Assembly (NCBI GenBank): GCA_003215695.1
Contig: QCJZ01000009.1
Coordinates: forward strand, 1 to 35,918
Source of the DNA: Prochlorococcus sp. AG-409-J03
GTDB taxonomy: Bacteria > Cyanobacteriota > Cyanobacteriia > PCC-6307 > Cyanobiaceae
Direction of reading: 5' to 3'
DNA length: 35,918 nt
The notes under the pieces are model-generated. The model did no database searches. It saw only the letters and a program-made list of their open reading frames with translations, and had not been told where the DNA came from. This document shows, one piece after another, positions 19,441-29,214 of this stretch. Position 1 is the first letter of the stretch, and every line of letters starts with the position of its first letter. Position numbers and translations under genes: made by a program.

Positions 19441-22347
19441 ATGTCAACAGCAGAATTAAAGGATTTCACTTTTAAATCTCGCCACATAGGTCCAACTAAA
19501 CAAGAAGAAGCCTTAATGCTTCGACATCTTGGCTTTGATAATTCGGAAGAATTTATATCATCTGTAATTCCCAATGAAATCTTTGATTCAGAAGATAATG
19601 TTATTTCTATCCCAGATGGATGTGATCAAAATGAGGCTTTAAAAGAAATCAAAATAATTTCAAAGAAAAATGTTGAAAATCGTTCGCTTATTGGACTGGG
19701 TTATCATTCGACTGTTATTCCTCCAGTTGTGCAAAGAAATGTTCTAGAAAATCCCAATTGGTATACAGCTTATACTCCTTATCAAGCAGAAATCTCGCAA
19801 GGTAGATTAGAAGCCTTATTTAATTTTCAGACATTAATAAGTGAATTAACAGGTTTGCCCATATCAAATGCATCTTTACTTGATGAAGCAACTGCGGCAT
19901 CAGAGGCAATTAGTTTGAGTTTGGCTGTGAGAAAAAATAAAAATACTAATAAGTTTTTAGTAGACAATGACATTTTGCCTCAAACATTTGATGTATTAAA
20001 AACTCGATGTGAACCACTAGGAATTATACTTGAGACCTTTGAAAAAAATAATTTTGAAATTGATAACAATGTTTTTGGAATACTTATTCAGTTACCTGGA
20101 AAAAGCGGTCGTGTTTGGGATCCAACTTCAATAATTAATCAAGTTCATAAATACGATGCAATCGTAACCATCGCAATTGATCCCTTGGCCCAAGTTTTAA
20201 TGAAACCAATGGGAGATCTTGGTGCTGATATTGTCGTTGGAAGTGCACAAAGATTTGGGGTCCCTATCGCTTTGGGTGGGCCTCATGCAGCTTTTTTTGC
20301 AACTAAAGAAATATATAAGAGACAAATTCCTGGAAGGATAGTCGGCCAATCAGTAGACGCAGATGGCAATCAAGCTTTGAGGTTGGCCCTTCAAACAAGA
20401 GAGCAACATATTAGAAGAGATAAAGCAACTAGTAACATCTGTACTGCGCAAGTTTTATTAGCTATTCTTTCTTCTTTTTATGCAGTTCATCATGGTCCAA
20501 AAGGTCTTAAAAAAATAGCAAAAAAGATATTAAAATATAGATCAAATTTTGAATTTATTATTAGTAATTTAGGATATCCTTTAGATAGATATTCCCGGTT
20601 TGATAGTATTGATATCTACTGTATAGAAGCATCAGATGTTATTCAGTCAGCTTCTGAGGAAGGATATAACCTCAGAATACTTCCTATTGGATCAGATATT
20701 CAAAATGCAAAAGGTTTTGGTGTGACTTTTGATGAACTAACTTGTGATAAAGAAATAGATAAGTTGCATCAAATACTAGCCAAAGTTAAAGGGAAAAAAG
20801 TTAATGATCTTTCTAAATTGATGAACGAAAATGAATCACTAATAGATATCCCACTTCGAGAAAAACCTTGGCTTGAACAATCAGTATTTAATCAATATCA
20901 AAGTGAGACTGATTTAATGAGATATATACATTTTTTAGTGTCTAAAGATTTTTCTTTAGTTCAAGGAATGATTCCTCTTGGGAGTTGCACAATGAAACTG
21001 AATGCAGCTTCGGAACTTTTACCCATTGAATGGAGCGAGTTTTCCTCTATTCATCCTTTTGCCCCTCATGCTCAATTAGCTGGGTTCCTAGAAATAATTA
21101 ATGATCTTGAAAGTTGGCTGTCTGCTTTAACTGGCTTTAAGGGAGTTTCTCTTCAGCCCAATGCAGGTTCACAAGGAGAATTTGCTGGTTTGCTTGTAAT
21201 ACGTGAATGGCATAAGGCTCGTGGAGAGGGACATAGAAATATTTGTTTGATTCCAACCAGTGCCCACGGTACAAATCCAGCTAGCGCGGTCATGTCGGGT
21301 TTTAAAGTTGTTGCTGTTAAATGTGATGAATATGGCAACGTTGATTTAGAGGATTTAAGAAATAAATCAAAGATTTATTCAAATAATTTAGCGGCACTAA
21401 TGGTTACCTATCCTTCAACTCATGGAGTATTTGAGCCAAATATTCGTGAAATTTGCGAAGTCATACATCAAGAGGGAGGTCAGGTTTATTTGGATGGTGC
21501 CAATCTGAATGCCCAAGTAGGTATTTGCAGGCCTGGCACGTATGGAATAGATGTGTGCCATTTAAATCTTCACAAAACTTTTTCTATTCCTCATGGAGGA
21601 GGAGGTCCAGGAGTAGGTCCAATAGCTGTCGCAGCCCATTTGGTTCCTTATCTTCCTGGGCATTCAATTGTTGAGTGTGGAGGCGAAAAGGCTATTTCTG
21701 CAGTTTCTGCAGCTCCATTTGGAAGTGCTGGAATATTTCCTATCAGTTGGATGTATATACGCATGATGGGTAGAGATGGGTTACGCAAAGCAAGCTCAAT
21801 CGCGATTCTCTCCGCTAATTATTTAGCAAAACGACTTGATCCTTATTATCCAGTTTTATTTAAAGATCCCAATGGCTTGGTAGCGCATGAATGCATATTA
21901 GATTTAAGACCTTTAAAGAGTCAGTTAGGAATAGAAGTTGAGGATGTTGCCAAGAGATTGATGGACTATGGATTTCATGCTCCAACAATAAGTTGGCCTG
22001 TTGCTGGAACTTTGATGGTTGAACCAACAGAGAGTGAAAGTTTGTCTGAATTAGATCGTTTTTGTAATGCGATGATTGGAATACGAGAAGAAATTGACCA
22101 AATAAAATCAGGAAAAATTGATCCAAGTAATAATCCTTTAAAACAATCTCCACATACTTTAAAAACAGTTACATCAGATGATTGGAATAGACCTTATTCT
22201 CGTAAAGAAGCAGCTTATCCATTGCCTGAACAGGAAAAATATAAATTTTGGCCATCAGTTTCACGTATTAATAATGCTTATGGAGACAGGAATTTGATAT
22301 GTAGTTGTCCTTCAGTGACAGAGATAGAAGATATTAAATCTATTTAA
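19441..22347 (+). CDS. gcvP: Glycine dehydrogenase (decarboxylating), P protein
   Basis: A 968-residue PLP enzyme that decarboxylates glycine and passes the aminomethyl group to lipoyl-GcvH. Both halves of the homodimer-type P protein are fused in one chain. The N-terminal FKSRHIGP is present, as are [15 protein letters not shown] and the [19 protein letters not shown] region. The C-terminal half has [21 protein letters not shown], and the PLP lysine Lys712 in [18 protein letters not shown]. The frame opens at a TTG at 19417, but the ATG at 19441 gives the standard N-terminus. The gap to gcvH is 101 bases with nothing else recognised, so gcvP may have its own promoter. It is followed by a hairpin at 22388. 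Confidence 0.98.
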   Translation: MSTAELKDFTFKSRHIGPTKQEEALMLRHLGFDNSEEFISSVIPNEIFDSEDNVISIPDGCDQNEALKEIKIISKKNVENRSLIGLGYHSTVIPPVVQRNVLENPNWYTAYTPYQAEISQGRLEALFNFQTLISELTGLPISNASLLDEATAASEAISLSLAVRKNKNTNKFLVDNDILPQTFDVLKTRCEPLGIILETFEKNNFEIDNNVFGILIQLPGKSGRVWDPTSIINQVHKYDAIVTIAIDPLAQVLMKPMGDLGADIVVGSAQRFGVPIALGGPHAAFFATKEIYKRQIPGRIVGQSVDADGNQALRLALQTREQHIRRDKATSNICTAQVLLAILSSFYAVHHGPKGLKKIAKKILKYRSNFEFIISNLGYPLDRYSRFDSIDIYCIEASDVIQSASEEGYNLRILPIGSDIQNAKGFGVTFDELTCDKEIDKLHQILAKVKGKKVNDLSKLMNENESLIDIPLREKPWLEQSVFNQYQSETDLMRYIHFLVSKDFSLVQGMIPLGSCTMKLNAASELLPIEWSEFSSIHPFAPHAQLAGFLEIINDLESWLSALTGFKGVSLQPNAGSQGEFAGLLVIREWHKARGEGHRNICLIPTSAHGTNPASAVMSGFKVVAVKCDEYGNVDLEDLRNKSKIYSNNLAALMVTYPSTHGVFEPNIREICEVIHQEGGQVYLDGANLNAQVGICRPGTYGIDVCHLNLHKTFSIPHGGGGPGVGPIAVAAHLVPYLPGHSIVECGGEKAISAVSAAPFGSAGIFPISWMYIRMMGRDGLRKASSIAILSANYLAKRLDPYYPVLFKDPNGLVAHECILDLRPLKSQLGIEVEDVAKRLMDYGFHAPTISWPVAGTLMVEPTESESLSELDRFCNAMIGIREEIDQIKSGKIDPSNNPLKQSPHTLKTVTSDDWNRPYSRKEAAYPLPEQEKYKFWPSVSRINNAYGDRNLICSCPSVTEIEDIKSI

Positions 22348-22387
22348 AGACTGGTTAAAACTCTTTTTCTTAGTTAAATTTCAAGCG

Positions 22388-22411
22388 ATAACCAAATTTT
22401 GGTTATTTTTT
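22388..22411 (+). terminator. Rho-independent-like terminator after gcvP
   Basis: ATAACCAAA and TTTGGTTAT form an inverted repeat (22388-22406; eight usable pairs with a three-base loop) followed directly by five T. It lies 41 bases after the gcvP stop. The stem has few G/C pairs, so termination may be weak, but position and T-run fit. It also argues against starting the next gene as far upstream as 22399. Confidence 0.55.
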
Positions 22412-22470
22412 GGGCTGTTTTAAAAGTTTTTATTAATCTTTGCCGCAGCCTTAAATTACATGGGGACCAA

Positions 22471-22731
22471 ATGAACAAAAAGACATCTTTTGATCTACAC
22501 AATCAAAAGAAAAAAAAAGATGATTTGTCTTTGCCATCTTTTTCTAATTGCTTTGAATCTATTTTAACTAAGGGAGAACTTTTACAAGTTGCTGGAACTA
22601 ATGTCGTTAGAGTTCCATTTGGGGTTAGAGAGCCTAAGAAGCAAAGGCCAGCGAAACTTTCTACATGGGCAACTTTGGTACTACCTTTGCAATCATTTGA
22701 TTCTCCAACTCCACCACCTCATGCTGCGTAA
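22471..22731 (+). CDS. Small hypothetical basic protein
   Basis: An 86-residue unknown. Residues 1-22 are polar and rich in lysine (NQKKKKDD), the middle has a hydrophobic segment (FESILTKGELLQVAGTNVVR), then VPFGVREPKKQRPAK, and it ends in proline-rich SPTPPPHAA. The ATG at 22471 follows a GGGGAC element at 22462-22467 (about four bases away), while an upstream start at 22399 would lie inside the terminator hairpin, so the shorter form is chosen. Its stop is three bases from the convergent sqdX stop. The VRVPFGVREPKKQRPAK part looks like a conserved core of small picocyanobacterial proteins, but I know no function. Confidence 0.65.
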   Translation: MNKKTSFDLHNQKKKKDDLSLPSFSNCFESILTKGELLQVAGTNVVRVPFGVREPKKQRPAKLSTWATLVLPLQSFDSPTPPPHAA

Positions 22732-22734
22732 AAC

Positions 22735-23883
22735 CTAAGCAGCAACATTTGATTGACTTTTGTCTAGAACGTCTTCGTAATAACTTCTCAATTGTTTTGT
22801 AGCTCCTCTCCATCCCCATCTTTCTGCCTCTGATCGAGCTGCTTTTCTCATTTCAGTACGTTCTATTTCGTTGCCCAATAATTTTTTTGTAGCCTCAATT
22901 AAACTTAGAGCTCCATCATTGACTTCATCAGGATTATATAAACATCCATTTTCTCCGTCGGAAATGATATCTGGGATTCCACCTTTATTTGCTCCTACAA
23001 CTGGGCATCCAGCAGCCATTGCTTCTAAAAGCACTAATCCTAGAGTCTCTGTGCTTGAGGGGAATAAGAAAGCATCACCAGATGCATAAGCACTTGCTAA
23101 GTCATTCCCACTTAAATAACCTACAAATGTGGTAGACGTTCCCTGGAAAATCTTTTCTAATTGTTGTCTATATGGGCCATCTCCAACAAGAGCTAGTCTA
23201 GTGCTAGGTATTGCTTCAAGTACAGGCTTGATTCGTTCAATTTGTTTTTCTGCTGATAGTCGTCCGACGTATATCAACAGGGATCCTTCATCGCTAAAGT
23301 TTCCTAAAAGACGCTTTCTCATTTGTTCGTCTCTTAGTTCTGGTTTGAAAATATCTGTATCAACTCCCCTTTGCCATAGCGCCGTATTTTGAATCCCTTT
23401 TTCTGAGAGCTCTTGCACCATTGCAGTGGAAGTACACAGATTGAGAGTTGCTTGATTATGAGCCGCCTTTAAAAGCTCCCATAAAAGCGGCTCTAACATC
23501 CCCATACCATAGTGTTCTAAATATTTAGGTAAATGAGTGTGATAACTCGCTACAAGTGGGATATTGTTTGTTTTAGCTAGCCAAATTCCTCCCAATCCAA
23601 GTACAGCTGGGTTGACTACATGTATCAGATCAGGCTTAAAGTTTTCTAATTCATCTGAAACACCTGGGCCAGGAAGGCCTAATTTGAGTTCTGGATATAA
23701 GGGCAATGGCATTGCCGGGACACCTATGACTTTTGCACCCATATAGCTTGATGGACAGCCTTCTGGACAGAAAACGGTAACTTCGTCACCTGATTCAACT
23801 AAATTTTGAATTGTTTTAGTGAGACGGGTGACTATCCCATCAACTTTTGGGAGGAAAGTTTCTGTAAAGAAAGCTATTTTCAC
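22735..23883 (-). CDS. sqdX: Sulfoquinovosyltransferase SqdX (GT4 glycosyltransferase)
   Basis: A 382-residue GT-B glycosyltransferase that moves sulfoquinovose from UDP-sulfoquinovose to diacylglycerol, the last step of SQDG synthesis at the thylakoid or plasma membrane. The N-terminal ETFLPKVDGIVTRL and HVVNPAVLGLGG segments, the SYHTHLPKYLEHYGMG stretch, the GRLSAEKQIE donor-domain start near 210, and FLFPSSTETLGLVLLEAMAAG with its conserved Glu residues are those of SqdX/GT4 enzymes. It lies 36 bases after sqdB on the same strand, a cyanobacterial pairing that supports the assignment over other GT4 members. Length is normal. Confidence 0.93.
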   Translation of the reverse strand: MKIAFFTETFLPKVDGIVTRLTKTIQNLVESGDEVTVFCPEGCPSSYMGAKVIGVPAMPLPLYPELKLGLPGPGVSDELENFKPDLIHVVNPAVLGLGGIWLAKTNNIPLVASYHTHLPKYLEHYGMGMLEPLLWELLKAAHNQATLNLCTSTAMVQELSEKGIQNTALWQRGVDTDIFKPELRDEQMRKRLLGNFSDEGSLLIYVGRLSAEKQIERIKPVLEAIPSTRLALVGDGPYRQQLEKIFQGTSTTFVGYLSGNDLASAYASGDAFLFPSSTETLGLVLLEAMAAGCPVVGANKGGIPDIISDGENGCLYNPDEVNDGALSLIEATKKLLGNEIERTEMRKAARSEAERWGWRGATKQLRSYYEDVLDKSQSNVAA

Positions 23884-23919
23884 TGAGAGTATTTTGTCAA
23901 GATTTTGTACTAGTTAGAT

Positions 23920-25113
23920 TTAGGACTTTTTGATAGCGTTTGCTTGGGTTGATGTCCATGCGGATACACACGGTATTCGGTTTAAATCACACCTATTAGA
24001 GAATTTTTTCGCGACATTAACAACTTCTTCCAAAAGTCCATTATCTAGAGTTGTGGGGTCTAATCCAAGCTCAAGAAAACATCTATTATCTACTATTAAA
24101 TCATTTTCCACCGCTTCGTTTCTTGGGTTTGGAAGATAATTAATTTTTGCTCCAGTCAGTGAGGCCACTTTCTTAGCTAATTCTCCAACTTGGTGACTTT
24201 CTGTCATTTGGTTGAAAATTTTCACCCTTTCTCCTTGTTTAGGAGGGTTCTCCAGTGCCAGTTGAACACATTTGACTGAATCTTGAATATGAATGAATGC
24301 TCTTGTTTGTCCGCCAGTACCATGGACTGTTAATGGATATCCGATAGCAGCTTGCATCAAAAACCGATTTAAGACTGTTCCGTAGTCCCCGTCATAGTCA
24401 AACCGATTAGTTAGTCTTGGGTCACGGCTTGTGACATCTGTATTCGTGCCCCATACAATGCCCTGATGAAGGTCAGTGATTCTGATTTGGTCGTTTTTGT
24501 TGTAGTAAAGAAAAAGCAATTGATCAAGCGTTTTTGTCATGTGATAAACGCTTCCAGGACTAGCTGGATGAAGGATTTCTTCTTCAAAACGACTGCCATC
24601 TGGTTGGGGTACTTCTACTTTTAAGTAACCTTCCGGTATAGTTGCGCCCCTATGAGACCCATAGCCATAAACCCCCATTGTCCCAAGATGAACAATATGA
24701 ATATCTAATTGAGATTCAACTATTGCTGCTAAGAGATTATGAGTACCATTGACATTATTATCAACTGTATATCTCTTGGTTGCGCTGCTTTTCATTGAAT
24801 ATGGGGCAGCACGTTGTTCAGCAAAATGAATTATTGAATCTGGCTTTTCTTCAATCAATAGATCTAAAAGCTTCTGATATTCAGAGGCAAGATCTAAATG
24901 AATAAATTGAATAGGTTTACCACCTATTTCAGACCAAGCTTTAATCCTTTCTCCAATACTTGTAATTGGAGTTAAGGATTCAACTTCAAGGTCTATATCG
25001 ATTTTTCGACGACTGAGATTATCCACGATGAATACATCATGACCCTTGTCAGCAAGATTGACTGCACAAGGCCATCCGCAGAAGCCGTCACCACCAAGAA
25101 CGAAAACTTTCAC
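23920..25113 (-). CDS. sqdB: UDP-sulfoquinovose synthase SqdB
   Basis: A 397-residue extended short-chain dehydrogenase that makes UDP-sulfoquinovose from UDP-glucose and sulfite, first committed step of SQDG. The NAD-binding segment is VFVLGGDGFCGWPCA at the very N-terminus, and catalytic residues are Thr145 (HLGTMGVYG), Tyr190 and Lys194 (YHMTK), counted from the GTG start at 25113. The GTG is six bases after GGAG (25119-25122) and gives the family's tight N-terminus; a longer reading back to 25137 adds eight residues with no support. sqdX follows. These genes replace phospholipid with sulfolipid, which fits phosphate-poor marine life. Confidence 0.95.
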   Translation of the reverse strand: MKVFVLGGDGFCGWPCAVNLADKGHDVFIVDNLSRRKIDIDLEVESLTPITSIGERIKAWSEIGGKPIQFIHLDLASEYQKLLDLLIEEKPDSIIHFAEQRAAPYSMKSSATKRYTVDNNVNGTHNLLAAIVESQLDIHIVHLGTMGVYGYGSHRGATIPEGYLKVEVPQPDGSRFEEEILHPASPGSVYHMTKTLDQLLFLYYNKNDQIRITDLHQGIVWGTNTDVTSRDPRLTNRFDYDGDYGTVLNRFLMQAAIGYPLTVHGTGGQTRAFIHIQDSVKCVQLALENPPKQGERVKIFNQMTESHQVGELAKKVASLTGAKINYLPNPRNEAVENDLIVDNRCFLELGLDPTTLDNGLLEEVVNVAKKFSNRCDLNRIPCVSAWTSTQANAIKKS

Positions 25114-25169
25114 TCTAAACTCCAAAAGAAAGAGCAAATACTCATATTATTTAAGCTACTACAAGGGTT

Positions 25170-25337
25170 TCACTTGATTGTTAAAGAATATGCGATAAGC
25201 CCAACTACAAGGATAACTCCAGCAAGGGTAAAAAGCCAAGAACCTTTGTTGCCACTACTTTCTTTTGTAAGTATTTCAATTCTTGGTTCATTCGCAAAAA
25301 CGTTAAGCCTGCCTTGACTTTCTCTAGTGACTACCAT
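25170..25337 (-). CDS. Psb34-like small thylakoid protein (ssl1498 type)
   Basis: A 55-residue frame from an ATG at 25337 to a TGA at 25170. The product reads MVVTRESQGRLNVFANEPRI, then a polar linker and one hydrophobic helix (SWLFTLAGVILVVGLIAYSL, about 33-52). The GRLN-F-A-EP element before a single C-terminal membrane span is what I recall of the ssl1498/Psb34 family, small proteins that assist photosystem II assembly and relate loosely to the high-light-inducible proteins. It occupies the gap between thiG (47 bases) and sqdB (56 bases) on the same strand. Membrane topology is clear; the family name is from memory and should be confirmed. Confidence 0.65.
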   Translation of the reverse strand: MVVTRESQGRLNVFANEPRIEILTKESSGNKGSWLFTLAGVILVVGLIAYSLTIK

Positions 25338-25384
25338 GTTTTTTTTTCTTAGCCTATTACGTTACTAATTTTTAACGAATTACT

Positions 25385-26191
25385 CTAATCATTTGAAATA
25401 ACTCCTTTCAATGGAGAACTCGGATTAGCAATTATGTTTTCCTGGAGCCTTCCAGATAAATAAGCATCTCTGCCTGCCTCAGTAGCTTTAGAGAAGGCTT
25501 TAGCCATTAAAACTGGGTTTTTTGCCAGAGCTATAGCGCTATTTATCAGAACCCCGTCAGCACCCATTTCCAATGCTTGAGCAGCTTCACTAGGAACCCC
25601 AATACCTGCATCAATAATTATTGGAATTCTAGATTCTTCGATAATCATTGAAATGTTTGCTGCATTTTTTATTCCTTGAGCGGATCCAATGGGAGAGCCA
25701 AGAGGCATAACAGTTGCACATCCAATTTCTTCAAGTTGTTTTGCAATTAACGGATCAGAGTTTATGTATGGAAGAACAGTAAATCCTTCTTTAACTAATT
25801 GTTCTGCGGCTTTTAAAGTTCCAATTGGGTCTGGTAATAAATATTTTTTGTCAGGAATAACCTCTAATTTAACAAAATTGTTATTTTCTTGACCTGCTAA
25901 TTTTGCTAATTCTCTGCCAAGTCTTGCTACTCGAATAGCTTCTTCAGCATTTGAGCACCCTGCTGTATTTGGGAGCATCCATATACTTTTCCAGTCTATT
26001 GATTCCATTAATCCTTTATGTCCATGTTCTAGTCCTTGAATTCTTCTAACTGCAACAGTAACTATTTCACATTTTGTATTTACTAGGCTTTTTCTCATGA
26101 CTTCTAGGGATGCGTATTTTCCAGTTCCCACTAGAAGTCTACTTTTGAATTCTTTGTTACCTATCTTGAGAGTTTGATTTGTTTTTTGCAT
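25385..26191 (-). CDS. thiG: Thiazole synthase
   Basis: A 268-residue TIM-barrel enzyme making the thiazole phosphate of thiamine from 1-deoxy-D-xylulose 5-phosphate, dehydroglycine and ThiS thiocarboxylate. The Schiff-base lysine is Lys108 in [10 protein letters not shown]. Other family segments include [10 protein letters not shown] near 18-26, [14 protein letters not shown] near 72-85, [12 protein letters not shown], and [22 protein letters not shown]. Length is normal. It follows the Ycf37-like gene by 27 bases and precedes the Psb34-like gene, with no other thiamine gene in the window. Confidence 0.97.
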   Translation of the reverse strand: MQKTNQTLKIGNKEFKSRLLVGTGKYASLEVMRKSLVNTKCEIVTVAVRRIQGLEHGHKGLMESIDWKSIWMLPNTAGCSNAEEAIRVARLGRELAKLAGQENNNFVKLEVIPDKKYLLPDPIGTLKAAEQLVKEGFTVLPYINSDPLIAKQLEEIGCATVMPLGSPIGSAQGIKNAANISMIIEESRIPIIIDAGIGVPSEAAQALEMGADGVLINSAIALAKNPVLMAKAFSKATEAGRDAYLSGRLQENIIANPSSPLKGVISND

Positions 26192-26218
26192 GAATAAATA
26201 TAATAAATTAATATTGAT

Positions 26219-26779
26219 TTAGAATCCTTTTTTATTTAATATTTTACTTTGATCTTTTCCAATTATACGTTCAAGTCTTTTGATTTGAGAGAGCGCTGTT
26301 TTGTTATTTGGATCTAGCTTTAAAACTTCTTGATAATTTTTATAAGCTTCATCTTCTTTTAGTAAACGTTGATAAGCAAAACCGAGGTTATTTAATGCAA
26401 CTGGATATTCAGATTTTGCTGTTAATGCCTTTTTATAATGAATCACTGCTGATTTAAAGTCATTCTGAGCGGCAAGTGCAAAGCCTAATGCGTTTTCTAT
26501 AAGTGCCTTAGCCTCTTCTGGCTCTCCATCTAGTTTCTTTAAGGCTTGTTTTAAAGTTGATGTGGCTTGAGGATATAATCTTTTCTTTAATTGAACAGAT
26601 GCTAGTTCATACATTTTAGCGGAATCTTCTTTTGTATTGGAATTTTCTTTCTCTAATTTTATTAGCTTTATTTCATCTGTTCTTACTTTATATAATTGTC
26701 TTCCAACTAAAATAGCAATAATTACTAAGAGCAAGCACAATCCTATGAGATAAGTTTGAGGAAGATTAGCTATCATCAT
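26219..26779 (-). CDS. TPR protein, probably Ycf37-like photosystem I assembly factor
   Basis: A 186-residue protein with one N-terminal membrane segment (about residues 10-26, LIGLCLLLVIIAILVGR) followed by about three tetratricopeptide repeats spanning 55-160; the last two are the clearest (ALGFALAAQNDFKSA and NNLGFAYQRLLKEDEAYKNY). One membrane anchor plus three TPRs and total length match Ycf37, which helps photosystem I assembly or stability in cyanobacteria and some algae. The TPR scaffold is certain; the Ycf37 identity is from layout and memory. It lies between rplT (145 bases, no clear gene between) and thiG. Confidence 0.75.
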   Translation of the reverse strand: MMIANLPQTYLIGLCLLLVIIAILVGRQLYKVRTDEIKLIKLEKENSNTKEDSAKMYELASVQLKKRLYPQATSTLKQALKKLDGEPEEAKALIENALGFALAAQNDFKSAVIHYKKALTAKSEYPVALNNLGFAYQRLLKEDEAYKNYQEVLKLDPNNKTALSQIKRLERIIGKDQSKILNKKGF

Positions 26780-26924
26780 CTAAAACTCAAAAAAACTAAT
26801 TCACTTTAGCTATATTAATATTTTTTATAAGGGTATTCTTCATTTTTTGAATTTCTTTTGTATTCTTTTGTTTTAATTAATTATTCAAAAAACTTTAAAG
26901 AAGAAAAACACTAATCATGCATAT

Positions 26925-27272
26925 TTAACTTTTTGAATTAACTACAATATTTGTGAATGTTTGAGGATCTGTAACTGCTAATTGAGCCAACATTTTTCTA
27001 TTGATTTTTATATCTGCTTTCTTTAAGTCACCCATAAACTTGCTATAGCTCAATCCATTTATTCTTGCTGCTGCATTGATTCTTGCAATCCAAAGTCTTC
27101 TAAAATCGCGCTTTCTTCTTCTTCTGTCTCTATAGGCGTTACAAAGAGCTTTCATTACTCTTTGATTTGCAGTTCTGAAAAGAGTTCCATTTCCTCCTCT
27201 AAACCCTCTTGCTAGGCGAAGGATTTTGTTTCTACGTTTTCGAGCAACATTACCTCTTTTAACGCGTGCCAT
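26925..27272 (-). CDS. rplT: 50S ribosomal protein bL20
   Basis: A 115-residue basic 23S rRNA-binding assembly protein. The N-terminal [19 protein letters not shown] extension, [20 protein letters not shown], and the [20 protein letters not shown] segment are family standard, as is the C-terminal [11 protein letters not shown]. It lies 52 bases after rpmI on the same strand. In many bacteria bL20 represses its own operon through the leader of infC/rpmI; infC is not adjacent here, so any such control would act at rpmI-rplT. Confidence 0.98.
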   Translation of the reverse strand: MARVKRGNVARKRRNKILRLARGFRGGNGTLFRTANQRVMKALCNAYRDRRRRKRDFRRLWIARINAAARINGLSYSKFMGDLKKADIKINRKMLAQLAVTDPQTFTNIVVNSKS

Positions 27273-27324
27273 AGTTAATAATCAGAAATCAAGAAATTGA
27301 ACTAATAAACGTTCTTAAGAAGTC

Positions 27325-27522
27325 TTAAGCATAGGGAAGCATAAGGCTTACATTATCTGCATCACGTTCATCTACGACTGCTTTTGTTTTAAGGTGCCTT
27401 TTTAATTTAGGACTCTTATGGTCGAGTAAGTGATTGTGAAATGCACGACGTCTCATGAACTTGCCGGTGCCTGTTGCTTTGAACCGCTTTGCAGCAGCTT
27501 TGCGGGTCTTGAGCTTTGGCAT
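27325..27522 (-). CDS. rpmI: 50S ribosomal protein bL35
   Basis: A 65-residue ribosomal protein starting [20 protein letters not shown] after the initiator Met, with the [16 protein letters not shown] core of bL35. The frame extends upstream to 27549, but the ATG at 27522 gives the standard length and N-terminus. It pairs with rplT and is divergent from the SpoIID-domain gene. Confidence 0.97.
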   Translation of the reverse strand: MPKLKTRKAAAKRFKATGTGKFMRRRAFHNHLLDHKSPKLKRHLKTKAVVDERDADNVSLMLPYA

Positions 27523-27615
27523 TGATAAAGCATAGTTAGTCAATAACAATACGTCCTAGAGCCTACTTAAGCCAACCCAAAATTATTAAATTCTTACTGG
27601 AAGAGGATTTTTGTT

Positions 27616-29169
27616 GTGATTAAAAGTTTTTTGCAAGTTAAAAAGCGTTTTTTTGTTTGTGGTGTGTTTCTTGTGATTGGTTTGAATTATTCAAATCAAG
27701 TTTCTATTGCAAATAATCGAAGAGTTAAGTCGTTTCCAACGCATCAGGCTCTTCCTGAGACACCTTTCATTAGTTCAGAGAATAATGTATTGCTTGTTGG
27801 GATTAAGCCTTACTTGGGAAAGGAAGTTATTAATGATAAAGATTCGCCTTATTTGCGGCTTATCAGTAATGGTAGGAAATTGATTCTCAAAGATGCTGAT
27901 GGAGTCACTCGAAAGGCTAATGAAATTAATATCGGTTGGCGAGCACAACAATTATCAAACCCAAAAGTGTTTGTTCGAAAGACAATTGGTCCCTTTGCAA
28001 GTTTCGAGTCAGCTGAAAGATTGGCAAATGATTTAAAAGATAAAGGTATTGAATCAACTATTGCTCATCCCTTGGATTGGGAGGTTTGGGTTTCAGGCGA
28101 CATTAAAATTCCACCATCTATAAAGTCGACTTATCAAAAAATAAAAGTTTTCAAGACTGTTAATCCATATTTAGATGGCAATAATGGAAAGATTGCGCTC
28201 AAAGGTCCTATCTCTTTGCAAGCTCCTGATGGGTTGCGCTGGGAGAAAGGAATATACTTGGGTCCATTTTCGATTCAATCAGATGCATATGGAAGTTGGA
28301 CATTAGTTGAACATGTTCCTATTGAGAGATATTTACACGGAGTAGTTCCTTACGAAATTGGTGCCAGCTCTCCTGAAGCAGCTCTATCAGCGCAGGCGGT
28401 ATTAGCTAGAACATGGGCTCTTGCAAATAGCCATAGATTCAAAGTTGATGGATACAATCTATGTAGTGACACTCAATGTCAGGTTTACAAGGATCCATCT
28501 AAAGTAAATCACAAAATTGAAATAGCTATAAAAAAAACTGCTGGAAAAATACTCACTTGGAATAAAACCCCGATAAATGCTGTTTATCATGCTACTAATG
28601 GCGGAGTAATGGCCTCCGTTGATGAGGCATGGTCAATTAATCAGGTTCCTTATTTGCAAATGCATTTGGATGGACCAAAACACTGGATCAGTACGGTTGA
28701 TTTACCTCTATCAAATGAAAACAATTTGAAATCTTTTTTATTTTCTAAGTCTGAGGCTTTTGGGTCAGATCATTCACTTTTCAGATGGGATAGAACTCTA
28801 GAGTCTTCTCAGATATCTAAATACCTAAATCAATCTCAAAAGGTTAGCAGTTCTTTTGACCCGATAGGAATTGAGGTGGTGGGGAGAGGAAATAGTGGGC
28901 GAGTTACTTCGTTGAAAATTGAAGGAAAGACTGGTTCAGAAATTTTTCTTAAACTTGATGACATTCGACGTGTTTTTAGAAACTTACCAAGCACATTATT
29001 TGTTGTTAAAGAAATTAAAGAAGGTAAATGGCTTTTTTCTGGTGGAGGTTTTGGCCATGGAGCAGGAATGTCTCAGTCTGGGGCTATAGAGTTGGCAAAA
29101 AATGGATGGACTACCAAACAAATTCTTTCTCATTATTATCCAAATACTAAATATGGATTTTTGCCTTAG
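27616..29169 (+). CDS. SpoIID/LytB-domain protein, exported
   Basis: A 517-residue protein with an N-terminal signal-like hydrophobic stretch (about 12-33, VCGVFLVIGLNYSNQVSIA) after a basic start. The region to about 190 probably includes a SPOR-like segment (GPFASFESAERLANDLKDKG). The SpoIID domain runs from about 200 to the end, with VEHVPIERYLHGVVPYEIG, ALSAQAVLARTWALAN and the terminal GFGHGAGMSQSGAIELAKNG. In sporulating bacteria SpoIID cleaves peptidoglycan glycan chains; in cyanobacteria it is presumed to act on the cell wall in the periplasm. The start is a GTG at 27616. A glycosyltransferase gene follows after 45 bases. Confidence 0.9.
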   Translation: MIKSFLQVKKRFFVCGVFLVIGLNYSNQVSIANNRRVKSFPTHQALPETPFISSENNVLLVGIKPYLGKEVINDKDSPYLRLISNGRKLILKDADGVTRKANEINIGWRAQQLSNPKVFVRKTIGPFASFESAERLANDLKDKGIESTIAHPLDWEVWVSGDIKIPPSIKSTYQKIKVFKTVNPYLDGNNGKIALKGPISLQAPDGLRWEKGIYLGPFSIQSDAYGSWTLVEHVPIERYLHGVVPYEIGASSPEAALSAQAVLARTWALANSHRFKVDGYNLCSDTQCQVYKDPSKVNHKIEIAIKKTAGKILTWNKTPINAVYHATNGGVMASVDEAWSINQVPYLQMHLDGPKHWISTVDLPLSNENNLKSFLFSKSEAFGSDHSLFRWDRTLESSQISKYLNQSQKVSSSFDPIGIEVVGRGNSGRVTSLKIEGKTGSEIFLKLDDIRRVFRNLPSTLFVVKEIKEGKWLFSGGGFGHGAGMSQSGAIELAKNGWTTKQILSHYYPNTKYGFLP

Positions 29170-29214
29170 TGATGAAAGCCTCTTAGAGTCACTTGTTGAT
29201 AAAAGGACTACTCC

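Noticed and set aside
22399-22470. Extended N-terminus of the small gene after gcvP, starting at 22399
   Set aside because: That start lies inside a terminator-like hairpin, and the added residues have no support. The ATG at 22471 has a G-rich element just upstream.
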